Assembly (NCBI GenBank): GCA_902569415.1
Contig: CACFUH010000005.1
Coordinates: forward strand, 1 to 50,384
From: an uncultured Pelagibacteraceae bacterium
GTDB lineage: Bacteria; Pseudomonadota; Alphaproteobacteria; Pelagibacterales; Pelagibacteraceae
DNA length: 50,384 nt
Direction: 5' to 3'
Part shown: piece by piece, positions 18,550-27,757 of the stretch
How positions within the stretch are numbered: the first letter of the stretch is position 1
Layout of the letters: the number at the start of each line of letters is the position of its first letter
The notes under the pieces: model-generated
The model's database searches: none
Told to the model about the DNA's origin: nothing
Seen by the model: only the letters and a program-made list of their open reading frames with translations
Translations under genes and position numbers: made by a program

Positions 18550-19363
18550 TTTGATTTTTTATTTCATATATTTTAATTATAGATGCTGCAATTTCTTCTA
18601 CTGATTTTCTAGTTACATCTATAACTGGCCACTGGTATTTTTTAAATGTTTCTTTCGCCTTTATTGTTTCTGTTTCAATTTTTTCAATATTTGTATAATC
18701 AGTTCCGTGTTCTTCTTTTAATGCTGTCATTCTATTTTTTCTTACATCAACTAATCTTCCTGGCTCAACAGTTAAACCAATTACGCATTTTAATTTTGGT
18801 TTTTTTTTTAAAAAATCTGGTATTGAATTTTCATTAATTAATGGAATATTTGAAGTTTTAAATCCTTTATTCGCTAAATATATGGATGTAGGTGTTTTAC
18901 TGGTTCTACTAACACCGAGTAAAATTATATCTGATTTTTCTAAATCTTGGACCATATTTCCATCATCATGGTTCATTGTAAATTGAATTGCTTCTATTCT
19001 TTTATCATGTTCTTCTAATGTATGCTGTCCACTTTGAATATGTGAGGCCCTTTGCTTTAATAATTTAGAAAAGTTTAAAATTAAATCCCCAAGAATACTA
19101 AAACAGGGGATATTATATTTTTTACTTTTTTCTTCTAAATATTTAGCAAGTTTATCATCAACAATTGTATAAAGAATTATTGGTTTTTTTTGTTTGTTAG
19201 CCATTTCTAATATCTTTTGGATTTGATTTTCTGTTCTTGTAAATGAAAACTGATGATTACTATATTTAAAATTTAAAAATTGTGCTTTTAATGCTAAAAA
19301 AATTCTATCAATTGTCTCTCCGGTTGAATCTGAAATTAAATAAATATCGTGTTTAATATTCAT
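18542..19363 (-). CDS. ppsR: Pyruvate,phosphate dikinase / PEP synthase regulatory protein (DUF299)
   Basis: A 273-aa bifunctional serine/threonine kinase and phosphorylase that controls PEP-forming dikinases by ADP-dependent phosphorylation and Pi-dependent dephosphorylation. It begins IYLISDSTGETIDRI and has the unusual P-loop LLGVSRTSKTPTSIYLA near residue 155 and VIGLTVEPGRLVDVRKNRM near 205. It is the first gene of the minus-strand operon and faces hemE across 283 bp, the gap that houses oriC in other alphaproteobacteria. Confidence 0.95.
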   Translation of the reverse strand: MNIKHDIYLISDSTGETIDRIFLALKAQFLNFKYSNHQFSFTRTENQIQKILEMANKQKKPIILYTIVDDKLAKYLEEKSKKYNIPCFSILGDLILNFSKLLKQRASHIQSGQHTLEEHDKRIEAIQFTMNHDDGNMVQDLEKSDIILLGVSRTSKTPTSIYLANKGFKTSNIPLINENSIPDFLKKKPKLKCVIGLTVEPGRLVDVRKNRMTALKEEHGTDYTNIEKIETETIKAKETFKKYQWPVIDVTRKSVEEIAASIIKIYEIKNQNV

Positions 19364-19646
19364 GTATAAAATGTTTATAACAACTTATTAAAGAAGTTTA
19401 ATATTAATAACTATTTTCATTTTTTTTTTACCTGAATAACTTTTATTTTGTTAACATAAATAAACATCTTAATAATTAATATACACAATTATTTATTTAA
19501 CCTAAAACTTAATAAAAAGAGGCTATTTGTCTTAATTTTTTATTATTTTTATCTGTTAGTATTTAGTGGGTAAAATGTTAAAAATTATTTATACCTTATA
19601 TTAACAGGATATAAAACAACAACTAAAGATTATATATAATTACTAT
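19364..19646. other. Candidate chromosomal replication origin (oriC) region
   Basis: This is the longest non-coding stretch of the window and lies between divergent DUF299 and hemE, the synteny of oriC in Caulobacter and Rickettsia. It is very AT-rich. I find two degenerate DnaA-box-like 9-mers, TGTTTATAA at 19372-19380 and ATATACACA at 19479-19487, each one mismatch from TTATNCACA on one strand or the other, and no perfect box. Genes mostly point away from it on both sides, and parS/parAB lie 10 kb to the right. Synteny is the main support. Confidence 0.6.
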
Positions 19647-20648
19647 ATGACTCCTATCCAAGACTGCATAATTAATAAAAATACAAAATCAAAACCTTTG
19701 TGGATTATGAGACAGGCTGGAAGATATCTTCCTGAGTTTAGAGAAATTAGAGCTAAAAACTCTGATTTCATTAAATTATGTTTAAATGAAAGTTTATCGT
19801 CAGAAATAACAATACAACCAATTAAAAGATTTAATTTTGATGCTGCAATAATTTTTTCAGATATTTTAATGTTACCATATGGTTTGGGTCAAGAAGTTAA
19901 ATTTGAAAAAGGTTTAGGTCCTAAATTAGGTAAATTAGATTTAGATTTAATTGAAAATGTAAGCAAAGATGAATTTAGTAAAAAATTAAATTCGGTTTAT
20001 AAATCTATATCTAATGTATCTTCTAACCCCATATGTAAAAATAAAGATATAATTGGTTTTGTGGGAGCGCCTTGGACAATCTTGATTTATATGATTAATA
20101 AAATGTCACCAAAAAAAAATCTTTCCAAAGAAATCTTTAATGATAAAATATTTATAAGAAAATTATTATCTATAATTGAGAAATTTCTTAAAATTCATAT
20201 TGAAAATCAAATTAAAGCAGGAGCAAGCATAATACAAATTTTTGACAGTTGGGCAGGATTATTAGAAGATAATATTTCTGAATTTATTTATGAACCAACT
20301 CTTAATCTTGTACAACACGTTAAGAAACTAGATGTACCTGTTACCTGTTTTCCTAGAGGAATAAAAGATTATAAGAATTTTTGTGAAGTTGTAAAACCTG
20401 ATATGGTAAACATTGATTATAATGTTGATCCTAATAAAATAATTAATGAAATAAAAATACCAGTACAAGGTGGGCTAGATCCAAAAATACTTTTAACTGA
20501 TAAAGAAAATCTGAGAATAGAAGTAATAAAATATCTTCAAATTTTTAAAGATCACCCTTATGTATTTAATCTCGGACATGGTATTTTGCCAGAAACAAAA
20601 ATTGATATGGTAGAAGAATTGGTAAAAACAGTTAGGGATTTTAAATAA
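19647..20648 (+). CDS. hemE: Uroporphyrinogen decarboxylase
   Basis: HemE decarboxylates the four acetate groups of uroporphyrinogen III to give coproporphyrinogen III. The 333-aa protein carries the signature PLWIMRQAGRYLPEFREIR near residue 13, the catalytic Asp in IIFSDILMLPYGLG near 70, and GFVGAPWTILIYM and IFDSWAGLL further on. It leads the plus-strand run hemE-hemH-hemJ-rho. Its stop overlaps the hemH ATG by 1 nt. Confidence 0.97.
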   Translation: MTPIQDCIINKNTKSKPLWIMRQAGRYLPEFREIRAKNSDFIKLCLNESLSSEITIQPIKRFNFDAAIIFSDILMLPYGLGQEVKFEKGLGPKLGKLDLDLIENVSKDEFSKKLNSVYKSISNVSSNPICKNKDIIGFVGAPWTILIYMINKMSPKKNLSKEIFNDKIFIRKLLSIIEKFLKIHIENQIKAGASIIQIFDSWAGLLEDNISEFIYEPTLNLVQHVKKLDVPVTCFPRGIKDYKNFCEVVKPDMVNIDYNVDPNKIINEIKIPVQGGLDPKILLTDKENLRIEVIKYLQIFKDHPYVFNLGHGILPETKIDMVEELVKTVRDFK

Positions 20649-21637
20649 TGGAAAAACATCCTGAAATAAAATATGGAAAAACAGGGGTTTTAATAGTTAA
20701 TTTGGGAACCCCAGATTCTACAAATTGGTTAGATGTTAGAAAATATCTAAAAGAGTTTCTGTCAGATAGAAGAGTAATTGAGGTAAACCCAATAATCTGG
20801 CAAGTTATACTTAATCTTTTTATTCTTAATTTTAGGCCTTCAAAAAGTGCTAGGGCTTATAAAGAAATATGGATGAAAGAAGAAAACATGTCTCCATTAC
20901 TATATTACACCAAAAAACAAGCTGAAAAACTTTCAAAATCTTTTACCAATGAAAATTTGATTATAGATTTTGCCATGAGATACGGCAATCCAAGTATTAA
21001 AAGTAAAATAAAAAAATTAAATGAAGAAGGTTGTGAAAATCTTATAATTTTACCCCTTTATCCTCAATATGCGGCAGCAACTACAGCAACTGTTTGTGAC
21101 GAAGTATATAGGACTTTAATGAATATTAGATGGCAGCCATCTTTAAAAATTATTCCACACTATGAGTCAGATCCATTATATGTTGATGCTTTAGTTAACT
21201 CAATAAATCTTAAAATAAAAAATATAAATTGGGAACCAGATTTGATTTTAGCTTCTTATCATGGAATACCACAGAAGTACTTTGACAAGGGGGATCCTTA
21301 TCATTGTTATTGTCACAAAACTACAAGACTAATTTCAGAAAAATTTAAATCTATTGAAATCAAAACAACTTTCCAATCTAGATTTGGCCCACAAGAGTGG
21401 CTTAAGCCATATACTGATAAAACTTTAGAAAATTTACCAAAAGAAGGAAAAAAAAATGTCCTAGCAATATGCCCGGGTTTTTCTTCTGATTGCGTTGAAA
21501 CACTAGAAGAAATATTAATTCAGGGCAAAAAGAGCTTTGTGGATTCAGGGGGTGAGAATTTTGATATGATACCATGTCTAAATGATAGTGAGGATCATAT
21601 AAATTTATTAAAAAATCTAATTCAAAAAAATATTTAA
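20648..21637 (+). CDS. hemH: Ferrochelatase
   Basis: HemH inserts Fe2+ into protoporphyrin IX. The 329-aa protein opens with KTGVLIVNLGTPDS, then IILPLYPQYAAATTATV, the catalytic His in SYHGIPQKYFDKGDPYHCYC near residue 200 and the conserved Glu in CPGFSSDCVETLEE near 275. It is coupled to hemE by TAATG and followed 3 nt later by hemJ, so late haem synthesis is one unit. Confidence 0.97.
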   Translation: MEKHPEIKYGKTGVLIVNLGTPDSTNWLDVRKYLKEFLSDRRVIEVNPIIWQVILNLFILNFRPSKSARAYKEIWMKEENMSPLLYYTKKQAEKLSKSFTNENLIIDFAMRYGNPSIKSKIKKLNEEGCENLIILPLYPQYAAATTATVCDEVYRTLMNIRWQPSLKIIPHYESDPLYVDALVNSINLKIKNINWEPDLILASYHGIPQKYFDKGDPYHCYCHKTTRLISEKFKSIEIKTTFQSRFGPQEWLKPYTDKTLENLPKEGKKNVLAICPGFSSDCVETLEEILIQGKKSFVDSGGENFDMIPCLNDSEDHINLLKNLIQKNI

Positions 21638-21640
21638 TTA

Positions 21641-22075
21641 ATGAATTATTATTTACTTTTTAAATCTTTACATCTAATTGCAGTTATTTCATGGATGGCA
21701 GGATTGTTATACCTACCAAGAATTTTTGTTTATCATGTTGAAAATTCAGAAAAAAAGGAAACCATCGAGATATTTGAGGTTATGGAAAAGCGTCTTTATT
21801 TTTACATTATGAGACCGGCAATGATATTAAGTTGGCTTTTTGGAATAATATTAATTTACACAAACGGGATAGACATTTTTTCACAAATTTGGATGCATAT
21901 AAAACTAGGCCTAGTTGTGCTTCTTACTATTTATCACGAATATCTGGGAATATGCTTAAAATCTCTTAAATTAAAAACTAATACAAAATCTGCAAAGTTT
22001 TTTAGAATAATCAATGAAGTGCCTACAATTTTATTAATATTTATTATTTTTATTGTTATTTTTAAGCCAATCTAG
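21641..22075 (+). CDS. hemJ: Protoporphyrinogen IX oxidase HemJ
   Basis: HemJ is the membrane oxidase that replaces HemG/HemY in many alphaproteobacteria. The 144-aa protein has the signature LFKSLHLIAVISWMAGLLYL at the N-terminus, including the conserved His, then LPRIFVYH, a basic loop MEKRLYFYIMRPAM, and two or three further membrane segments ending IFIIFIVIFK. The place after hemH supports it. Confidence 0.94.
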   Translation: MNYYLLFKSLHLIAVISWMAGLLYLPRIFVYHVENSEKKETIEIFEVMEKRLYFYIMRPAMILSWLFGIILIYTNGIDIFSQIWMHIKLGLVVLLTIYHEYLGICLKSLKLKTNTKSAKFFRIINEVPTILLIFIIFIVIFKPI

Positions 22076-22134
22076 GGTTGTAATTAACAAAATAATATAT
22101 ATATTAACTTTATCTTTTACGCCCCCCTAAAATT

Positions 22135-23406
22135 ATGAATATACAAGATCTTAAACAAAAAAGTTCGGAACAGCTTATAGAAGAAGCTGAAAAACTAGGT
22201 ATAGAAAACGCAAGCACCCTAAAAAGACAAGAAATATATTTTGCAATATTAAAGAAACTTGCTGAAAAAGGTGAAGAAATAACCGGTGGTGGAGTCTTGC
22301 AACTTTTACAGGATGGGTTCGGTTTTTTAAGAGCAATGGAGTCAAATTATTTACCTGGCCCAGATGATATATATATTAGCCCAAATCAAATCAGAAAGTT
22401 TGGTTTGAGGACAGGGGACACTGTTGAAGGTCCAATAAGAGCGCCCAAAGCAGGAGAAAGATACTTTGCCTTATTACAAGTAAATAAAATTAACTTTGAA
22501 GAACCTGAAAAATCAAAACACAAAATAGCGTTTGATAATTTAACGCCATTATATCCAAACAAACAAATAACGCTTGAAGTTGAAAGTAATAAAGTTGAAA
22601 AAAAACCTGATTTAACTGCAAGACTTATTGATTTAGTAAGCCCAATTGGTAAAGGACAAAGATCTCTAATTATTTCTCCACCTAAAGCTGGGAAAACTAT
22701 GATATTACAAAGCATTGCTAACTCCATAACAGCTAACCACCCAGAGTGTTATTTAATGGTTTTGTTAATAGATGAAAGACCAGAAGAGGTTACAGATATG
22801 CAGAGAACAGTTAAGGGAGAAGTTATTAGTTCGACTTTTGATGAGCCAGCTCAAAGACACGTTGCTGTTGCTGAGATGGTTATTGAGAAGGCAAAAAGAC
22901 TGACTGAACACAAAAAAGATGTTGTTATATTGTTAGATTCAATAACTAGATTAGGTAGAGCTTATAATGCTGTAGTTCCAAGTTCAGGAAAAGTATTAAC
23001 AGGAGGAGTAGACGCTAACGCACTTCAAAGGCCAAAAAGATTTTTTGGAGCCGCAAGAAACATAGAAGAAGGGGGATCACTTACAATTATTGCGACTGCT
23101 TTAATTGATACAGGAAGTAGAATGGATGAAGTTATATTTGAAGAGTTTAAGGGAACTGGTAATAGTGAAACTATACTGGATAGAAAAATTTCTGAGAAAA
23201 GAATATTTCCTGCAATTGATATAACCAAATCAGGAACAAGAAGAGAAGAATTATTATTTGATAAAAATGATTTACAAAAAATGAATGTTTTAAGAAGAAT
23301 AATTGCTCCTATGGGACCAATGGATGCTATAGAATTTATTAATTCCAAACTTAAAAATACCAAGAATAATGCTGAATTTTTTAATTCAATGAATAAACCA
23401 GCATAA
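22135..23406 (+). CDS. rho: Transcription termination factor Rho
   Basis: Rho is the hexameric RNA helicase for factor-dependent termination. The 423-aa protein has the Rho N-domain (1-45), the cold-shock RNA-binding domain with [16 protein letters not shown] near residue 52 and [18 protein letters not shown], Walker [12 protein letters not shown] near 182, Walker [18 protein letters not shown] near 265, and the Q/R-loop area [20 protein letters not shown]. Length is typical. Rho autoregulation by upstream attenuation is common, but the 59-bp leader here shows no clear structure. Confidence 0.97.
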   Translation: MNIQDLKQKSSEQLIEEAEKLGIENASTLKRQEIYFAILKKLAEKGEEITGGGVLQLLQDGFGFLRAMESNYLPGPDDIYISPNQIRKFGLRTGDTVEGPIRAPKAGERYFALLQVNKINFEEPEKSKHKIAFDNLTPLYPNKQITLEVESNKVEKKPDLTARLIDLVSPIGKGQRSLIISPPKAGKTMILQSIANSITANHPECYLMVLLIDERPEEVTDMQRTVKGEVISSTFDEPAQRHVAVAEMVIEKAKRLTEHKKDVVILLDSITRLGRAYNAVVPSSGKVLTGGVDANALQRPKRFFGAARNIEEGGSLTIIATALIDTGSRMDEVIFEEFKGTGNSETILDRKISEKRIFPAIDITKSGTRREELLFDKNDLQKMNVLRRIIAPMGPMDAIEFINSKLKNTKNNAEFFNSMNKPA

Positions 23407-23444
23407 TCGTATATATTATTTCATATATTATTAAGTCATTTTAA

Positions 23445-24989
23445 ATGAATTTAATTACCGAAACTCAAAAATTACAAAATTATCTAAAGATTCAAGATTA
23501 TAAAACTGTAGTTAATGGATGTGAAAAATTAATTAAAAAGTTTCCAAACAATCCTTTTTTATTTAATTTACTAGGATTGGCTTTTCATGGCAGCGGCAAG
23601 TTTCTTATTGCAATTGACAGATATAAGAAAGCTTTAGATCTTGATTTAAACTTTCTGCCAGCCATGAATAATATTGCTAATTCATATAAAGCAATTGGTA
23701 ATTTTGAAAAGGCAGAAAATTATTATAGTAAGGTTATTAAAATTAAACCTAACTATTTTCAAGCAATTAACAATTATGCAAATCTTAAAACTTTAATTTA
23801 TGAATATTCAACAGCAATTGAATTGTATGAAAAGGCATTAGTAATTAAAGAAAACGATACAACTATTTTATTTTCTCTTGCTAATGCATATCATGCTATA
23901 GGAGATATTAATAAAACAAAAGAAATTATATTAAAAATTTTGTCTTTTGATCCTGAACATATATCCACACATAAATTATGGAGTTCAATTGTTAATTATT
24001 CTAAAGATAAAGCAAATTTAAATCAGATGAAAAATTTAATCTTAAAAAATAAATTATCTAACAGTCAAATAGTAGATTTGTCTTTTGCGCTTGGTAAGGC
24101 ACATGAAGATTTAAAAGAATATGAAAGTTCTTTTTTCCATCTAAAAAAAGCCAATCTAATAAAAGAAAAAGAATATAATTATAATATAGAAGATGAGGAG
24201 TTACTGATTGATTCAATTAAAAACAGTTTTGAAGATTTGAATTTAAATAATGAAAAAAAAATTTTTGAGAAAAGAAAAGCAATTTTTATATGTGGAATGC
24301 CTAGATCGGGAACTACTTTAGTTGAGCAAATAATAGCATCCCACAAAGATGTTTTTGGTGCAGGAGAATTGATTTATCTACAAAGGATAGTAAATAAATA
24401 TTTTATTAATGAAAAAAAATTATCAAAAAATAAATTAGCTGATGAAATAGAACTGTCCAGCAACAATATAAATCAAGACTATTTTAAGATGATCAATTAT
24501 CATAAATTTAAGGAAAATAACTTTACTGATAAAGCACCTCAAAATTTTAGATGGATCGGTTTAATTAAATTATTTTTTCCAAACTCAAAAATAATTTATT
24601 GTAAAAGAAATGCCAAAGATAATTGTTTATCAATATATAAAAATTTTTTTGCTTCAGATGATATGAAATGGGCATTTAATGAAAAAAACATTGCTCAATA
24701 TTATAATTTACATTTAAATTTAATGGAATATTGGAAAACTAAATTTGATCAACAAATATATGAAATTAATTATGAAAAATTAGTTTCTAATAAAGAGGAT
24801 GAAATAAAAAAAATGATTAAATTTTGTGATTTAGATTGGGATCCAATTTGTCTTAATCATCATAAAAATAAAAAAACTCCAATAAAAACTGTTAGTATTT
24901 CACAAGCCAGAGAGCCAGTTTATAAAAGTTCAGTTAATTCGAATTCAAACTATGAGAATTATTTATCAAAAATGTTTGATTTACTATAA
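23445..24989 (+). CDS. TPR-repeat sulfotransferase, copy 1
   Basis: A 514-aa two-domain protein. Residues about 1-270 are tetratricopeptide repeats (for example PFLFNLLGLAFHGSGKFLIA, PAMNNIANSYKAIGNFEKAE). The rest is a PAPS-dependent sulfotransferase with the 5'-phosphosulfate loop FICGMPRSGTTLVEQ near 280, a catalytic-His-type IIASHKDV, and the 3'-phosphate-binding KIIYCKRNAKDNCLSIYK near 383. TPR-sulfotransferases are common in marine alphaproteobacteria; the acceptor is unknown. It is followed 18 nt downstream by a paralogue. No signal peptide or membrane segment is seen. Confidence 0.87.
   Translation: MNLITETQKLQNYLKIQDYKTVVNGCEKLIKKFPNNPFLFNLLGLAFHGSGKFLIAIDRYKKALDLDLNFLPAMNNIANSYKAIGNFEKAENYYSKVIKIKPNYFQAINNYANLKTLIYEYSTAIELYEKALVIKENDTTILFSLANAYHAIGDINKTKEIILKILSFDPEHISTHKLWSSIVNYSKDKANLNQMKNLILKNKLSNSQIVDLSFALGKAHEDLKEYESSFFHLKKANLIKEKEYNYNIEDEELLIDSIKNSFEDLNLNNEKKIFEKRKAIFICGMPRSGTTLVEQIIASHKDVFGAGELIYLQRIVNKYFINEKKLSKNKLADEIELSSNNINQDYFKMINYHKFKENNFTDKAPQNFRWIGLIKLFFPNSKIIYCKRNAKDNCLSIYKNFFASDDMKWAFNEKNIAQYYNLHLNLMEYWKTKFDQQIYEINYEKLVSNKEDEIKKMIKFCDLDWDPICLNHHKNKKTPIKTVSISQAREPVYKSSVNSNSNYENYLSKMFDLL
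24543..24596 (+). repeat. 54-nt segment shared with 25800-25853
   Basis: AATTTTAGATGGATCGGTTT and the rest of this 54-nt stretch recur at 25800-25853 with a single C/T difference. It encodes NFRWIGLIKLFFPNSKII in both sulfotransferase copies, while flanking codons have diverged. Confidence 0.9.
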
Positions 24990-25007
24990 GTCATTTTTTT
25001 AATTTGT

Positions 25008-26249
25008 ATGGATAAAATTTTAATAAAAAGTCTTAATTTATTAAGAGAAAATAATAATTTAAATGAGATAATAAAAATACTCCTTTTAGAAAAAAAAAAA
25101 AATCCTAAAGACAAAGAAATTCTTTTTCAGCTAGGAGGAGCTTATAGATCGCTGGGCAATTTTGAGGCAGCTTTAGCAAATTATGAAGATATTTTAAAAT
25201 ATGATGAATCATACACACCTGCTTTTAGAATGATAGGGACAATCATAAATCACAAGCAAAATGATAAATATTTAAAAAAATTAGAAATATTAAAAGAAAA
25301 AAATGAATTATTAAAAACACAGAAAATAGATTTATTTTTTGCCCTTGGAAAAGCTTATGAAGATCTAAATGAAAATGAAAAATCATCAGATTACTATATA
25401 CGAGCAAATAATTTAAAAAAAAGTTTTACGAAATATAATTTTAATTCACACAAAGAACATTTTGAGCAAATTTATAAAATTTTTAAAGATATTAATTTTA
25501 ATATAAAAAAAACATATAGTGCTAATACAAAAAAAATTATCTTTATTTGCGGATTGCCAAGATCAGGAAGTACACTATTTGAGAATATAATTGCTTCCCA
25601 TAAAGATGTATATTCAGGTGGTGAATTGCCATATTTGCAAAGAGCAATTAAGAAGCATTTTGTTGAAAATAATAATATTAGCAAAGAAAAAATTTTCAAT
25701 CATTTAGACAATAAAAATAAAGATTTTAACAATGATTATTTTAAAAGTTTAATAAATCATAATTTTTCAGAAAAAAATGTAACCGATAAGCAATTAGATA
25801 ATTTTAGATGGATCGGTTTAATTAAATTATTTTTTCCAAATTCAAAAATAATTCTATGTAAAAGAAATCCTAGAAGCAATGCAATATCAATTTATAAAAA
25901 TAATTTTAATACACCTACTTATAATTGGACTAATGACCCAAAAGACATTTTATGTTATTTTAAATATTATAATAAAATAATTAATATTTGGAAAAATAAG
26001 TTTCCTAATGAATTATTTGAAATCGAGTACGAGGAATTAGTAGATAAAAAAGACGATATAATAAAAAAAATTATAAATAATTGTGAATTAGATTGGGACC
26101 CAAACTGCCTTTTATTCTATAAAAATAAGTCACCCATTAAAACAGCAAGTGCTTTTCAGGCAAGGCAACCAATATATAATTCTTCAGTAAATAAAGATGC
26201 TTCTTTATTTAAAAATATCTTTTTAGATCAAGATTTTAGTAATATTTAA
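25008..26249 (+). CDS. TPR-repeat sulfotransferase, copy 2
   Basis: A 413-aa paralogue of the preceding gene. The TPR part is shorter (about residues 1-150, e.g. LFQLGGAYRSLGNFEAALAN). The sulfotransferase domain has FICGLPRSGSTLFEN near 178 in place of the usual GT pair (GS here), ASHKDVYSGGELPYLQRA, and ILCKRNPRSNAISIYK. The C-termini also match (SPIKTAS..QARQPIYNSSVN). The two copies probably arose by tandem duplication and share a 54-nt nearly identical DNA segment. They could sulfate different acceptors. It lies 39 nt before mnmE. Confidence 0.86.
   Translation: MDKILIKSLNLLRENNNLNEIIKILLLEKKKNPKDKEILFQLGGAYRSLGNFEAALANYEDILKYDESYTPAFRMIGTIINHKQNDKYLKKLEILKEKNELLKTQKIDLFFALGKAYEDLNENEKSSDYYIRANNLKKSFTKYNFNSHKEHFEQIYKIFKDINFNIKKTYSANTKKIIFICGLPRSGSTLFENIIASHKDVYSGGELPYLQRAIKKHFVENNNISKEKIFNHLDNKNKDFNNDYFKSLINHNFSEKNVTDKQLDNFRWIGLIKLFFPNSKIILCKRNPRSNAISIYKNNFNTPTYNWTNDPKDILCYFKYYNKIINIWKNKFPNELFEIEYEELVDKKDDIIKKIINNCELDWDPNCLLFYKNKSPIKTASAFQARQPIYNSSVNKDASLFKNIFLDQDFSNI
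25800..25853 (+). repeat. 54-nt segment shared with 24543-24596
   Basis: Second copy of the segment described at 24543-24596, differing at one base (T for C at position 42 of the repeat). It is inside the sulfotransferase domain of copy 2. Confidence 0.9.
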
Positions 26250-26288
26250 AATTTACATTATTCAATAAATCTAGTTATACTAATAGAG

Positions 26289-27620
26289 ATGACAATTTAC
26301 GCTCTTTCAACTGGACCAGGAATATCAGGATTAGCTGTAATAAGAATTTCAGGTTCTGAATGTAAATTAATACTAAATAAAATGACAAATGGAAGTTCTT
26401 TAGAGCCCAGAGTTGCTACCCTAAAAAAAATCAACAAAATCAACACTAATGAGTTGATAGACGAAGGTTTAATTTTGTGGTTTCCAGGCCCTGAGAGCTA
26501 CACAGGTGAAGATATGTTAGAATTTCATGTGCATGGAAGCAGAGCTGTCATAGAAAGCATACATACATCGATTTCAAAGATAGAAAATTGCAGATTGGCA
26601 GAACCTGGAGAGTTTACAAAGATTGCATTTCAAAATGGCAAGATAAATCTTCTTAAAGCAGAAAGTATTTCTGATTTAATTTCTTCAGAAACTGAAATTC
26701 AAAGACAACAAGCAATTAAAATTATGTCTGGAAAAAGTTCTGAAAAATTTAATGGATGGAGAGAAAAATTATTAAAAATTTTATCGAATGTTGAAGCCAA
26801 AATAGATTTTCCAGAAGAAAATCTTCCAGACAATATTCTAAAAGATATCAAAAGTTCTTCAAAAAAAATAAAAGAAGAAATTAAAAAATTATTAAATGAC
26901 CAAAAAGTTGGAGAAAGAATTAGAGAAGGGTTTAAGATTGCTATAGTTGGTCCGACTAACGCTGGTAAATCATCTTTATTAAATTACCTTTCAAAAAGAG
27001 ATGTTGCAATAGTTTCAGAAATTGCCGGTACTACAAGAGATGTGATTGAAACTCACTTAAGTATAGATGGCCTGCCGGTAATAATCTCAGATACTGCTGG
27101 TATAAGAGAGTCTAAAGATGAAATAGAAAAAAAAGGTATTAAACTAGCCCTAAAAAGCGCTGAGAAAGCCGATTTAAATATTATAATAATAGAGCCTAAA
27201 AGCGTTGATTTTACTGGTTTTTTGAATGATTTGGTTAATGAAAAAGCTATTTTTGTTTTAAATAAATCTGATTTGGGAGTTCAGAATTTGAATCCAAATT
27301 TAAAAAAATTAAATCCTATTTTGATATCTTTAAAAAATGAAAAAAATATTGAAGAGTTAATTTCTGCAATTAAAATAAAATTAAAAAATAAATTTCTTAC
27401 CTCAGATGACATTTTGATTACAAGAGAAAGACATAGACAGCATTTAGAACAGTGTGTTCAAAATTTAGAAAACTTTGAAAATAAAAATAACACAGAGGAT
27501 TTTGATAAAGCAGCAGAAGATTTAAGGTTAGCGACTAGACATTTGGGAATAATTGTTGGAAAAGTAGATGTAGAGGAGATATTAGGTAGCATTTTCAACG
27601 ATTTTTGCATAGGCAAATAA
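26289..27620 (+). CDS. mnmE: tRNA uridine-5-carboxymethylaminomethyl modification GTPase MnmE
   Basis: MnmE works with MnmG to modify U34 of certain tRNAs. The 443-aa protein begins TIYALSTGPGISGLAVIRIS with the formyl-THF-binding domain (1-120). The G domain has G1 VGPTNAGKSSLLN near 221, G2 region GTTRDV, G3 SDTAGIRES near 268 and G4 LNKSD near 332. It ends in FCIGK, with the conserved Cys of the C-terminal CIGK motif. mnmG follows after 137 bp. Confidence 0.97.
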   Translation: MTIYALSTGPGISGLAVIRISGSECKLILNKMTNGSSLEPRVATLKKINKINTNELIDEGLILWFPGPESYTGEDMLEFHVHGSRAVIESIHTSISKIENCRLAEPGEFTKIAFQNGKINLLKAESISDLISSETEIQRQQAIKIMSGKSSEKFNGWREKLLKILSNVEAKIDFPEENLPDNILKDIKSSSKKIKEEIKKLLNDQKVGERIREGFKIAIVGPTNAGKSSLLNYLSKRDVAIVSEIAGTTRDVIETHLSIDGLPVIISDTAGIRESKDEIEKKGIKLALKSAEKADLNIIIIEPKSVDFTGFLNDLVNEKAIFVLNKSDLGVQNLNPNLKKLNPILISLKNEKNIEELISAIKIKLKNKFLTSDDILITRERHRQHLEQCVQNLENFENKNNTEDFDKAAEDLRLATRHLGIIVGKVDVEEILGSIFNDFCIGK

Positions 27621-27757
27621 AGTACGTTTTATGGGCTTTTTTTGTAAATATTAAGCTTTTTTCATTGATAAACAATGGTTTTAAAGCATTTTATAAGTTT
27701 TTTTTTAGTTTTCTTCTCTGATCTTGTAAATATTTTATTGAGTTATAAGTTTAACTT
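27621..27757. other. mnmE-mnmG intergenic region
   Basis: 137 bp of T-rich sequence between two plus-strand genes. I see no ORF, no strong hairpin and no DnaA-box cluster. It presumably holds an mnmG promoter, since the gap is long for this genome, but no clear -35/-10 pair stands out. Confidence 0.3.

Noticed and set aside
19381-19520. CtrA-type TTAA-N7-TTAA sites in the candidate origin
   Set aside because: TTAA pairs occur with spacers of 2, 6 and 8 nt but not 7; many TTAA are expected by chance in such AT-rich DNA.
22076-22134. Structured leader or riboswitch upstream of rho (GCCCCCC tract)
   Set aside because: The gap is only 59 bp and no pairing partner for the C-tract is present.
27621-27757. 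mnmE-mnmG gap as an alternative oriC
   Set aside because: It is shorter, has no DnaA-box-like cluster that I can see, and lies inside a run of same-strand genes with no change of direction.
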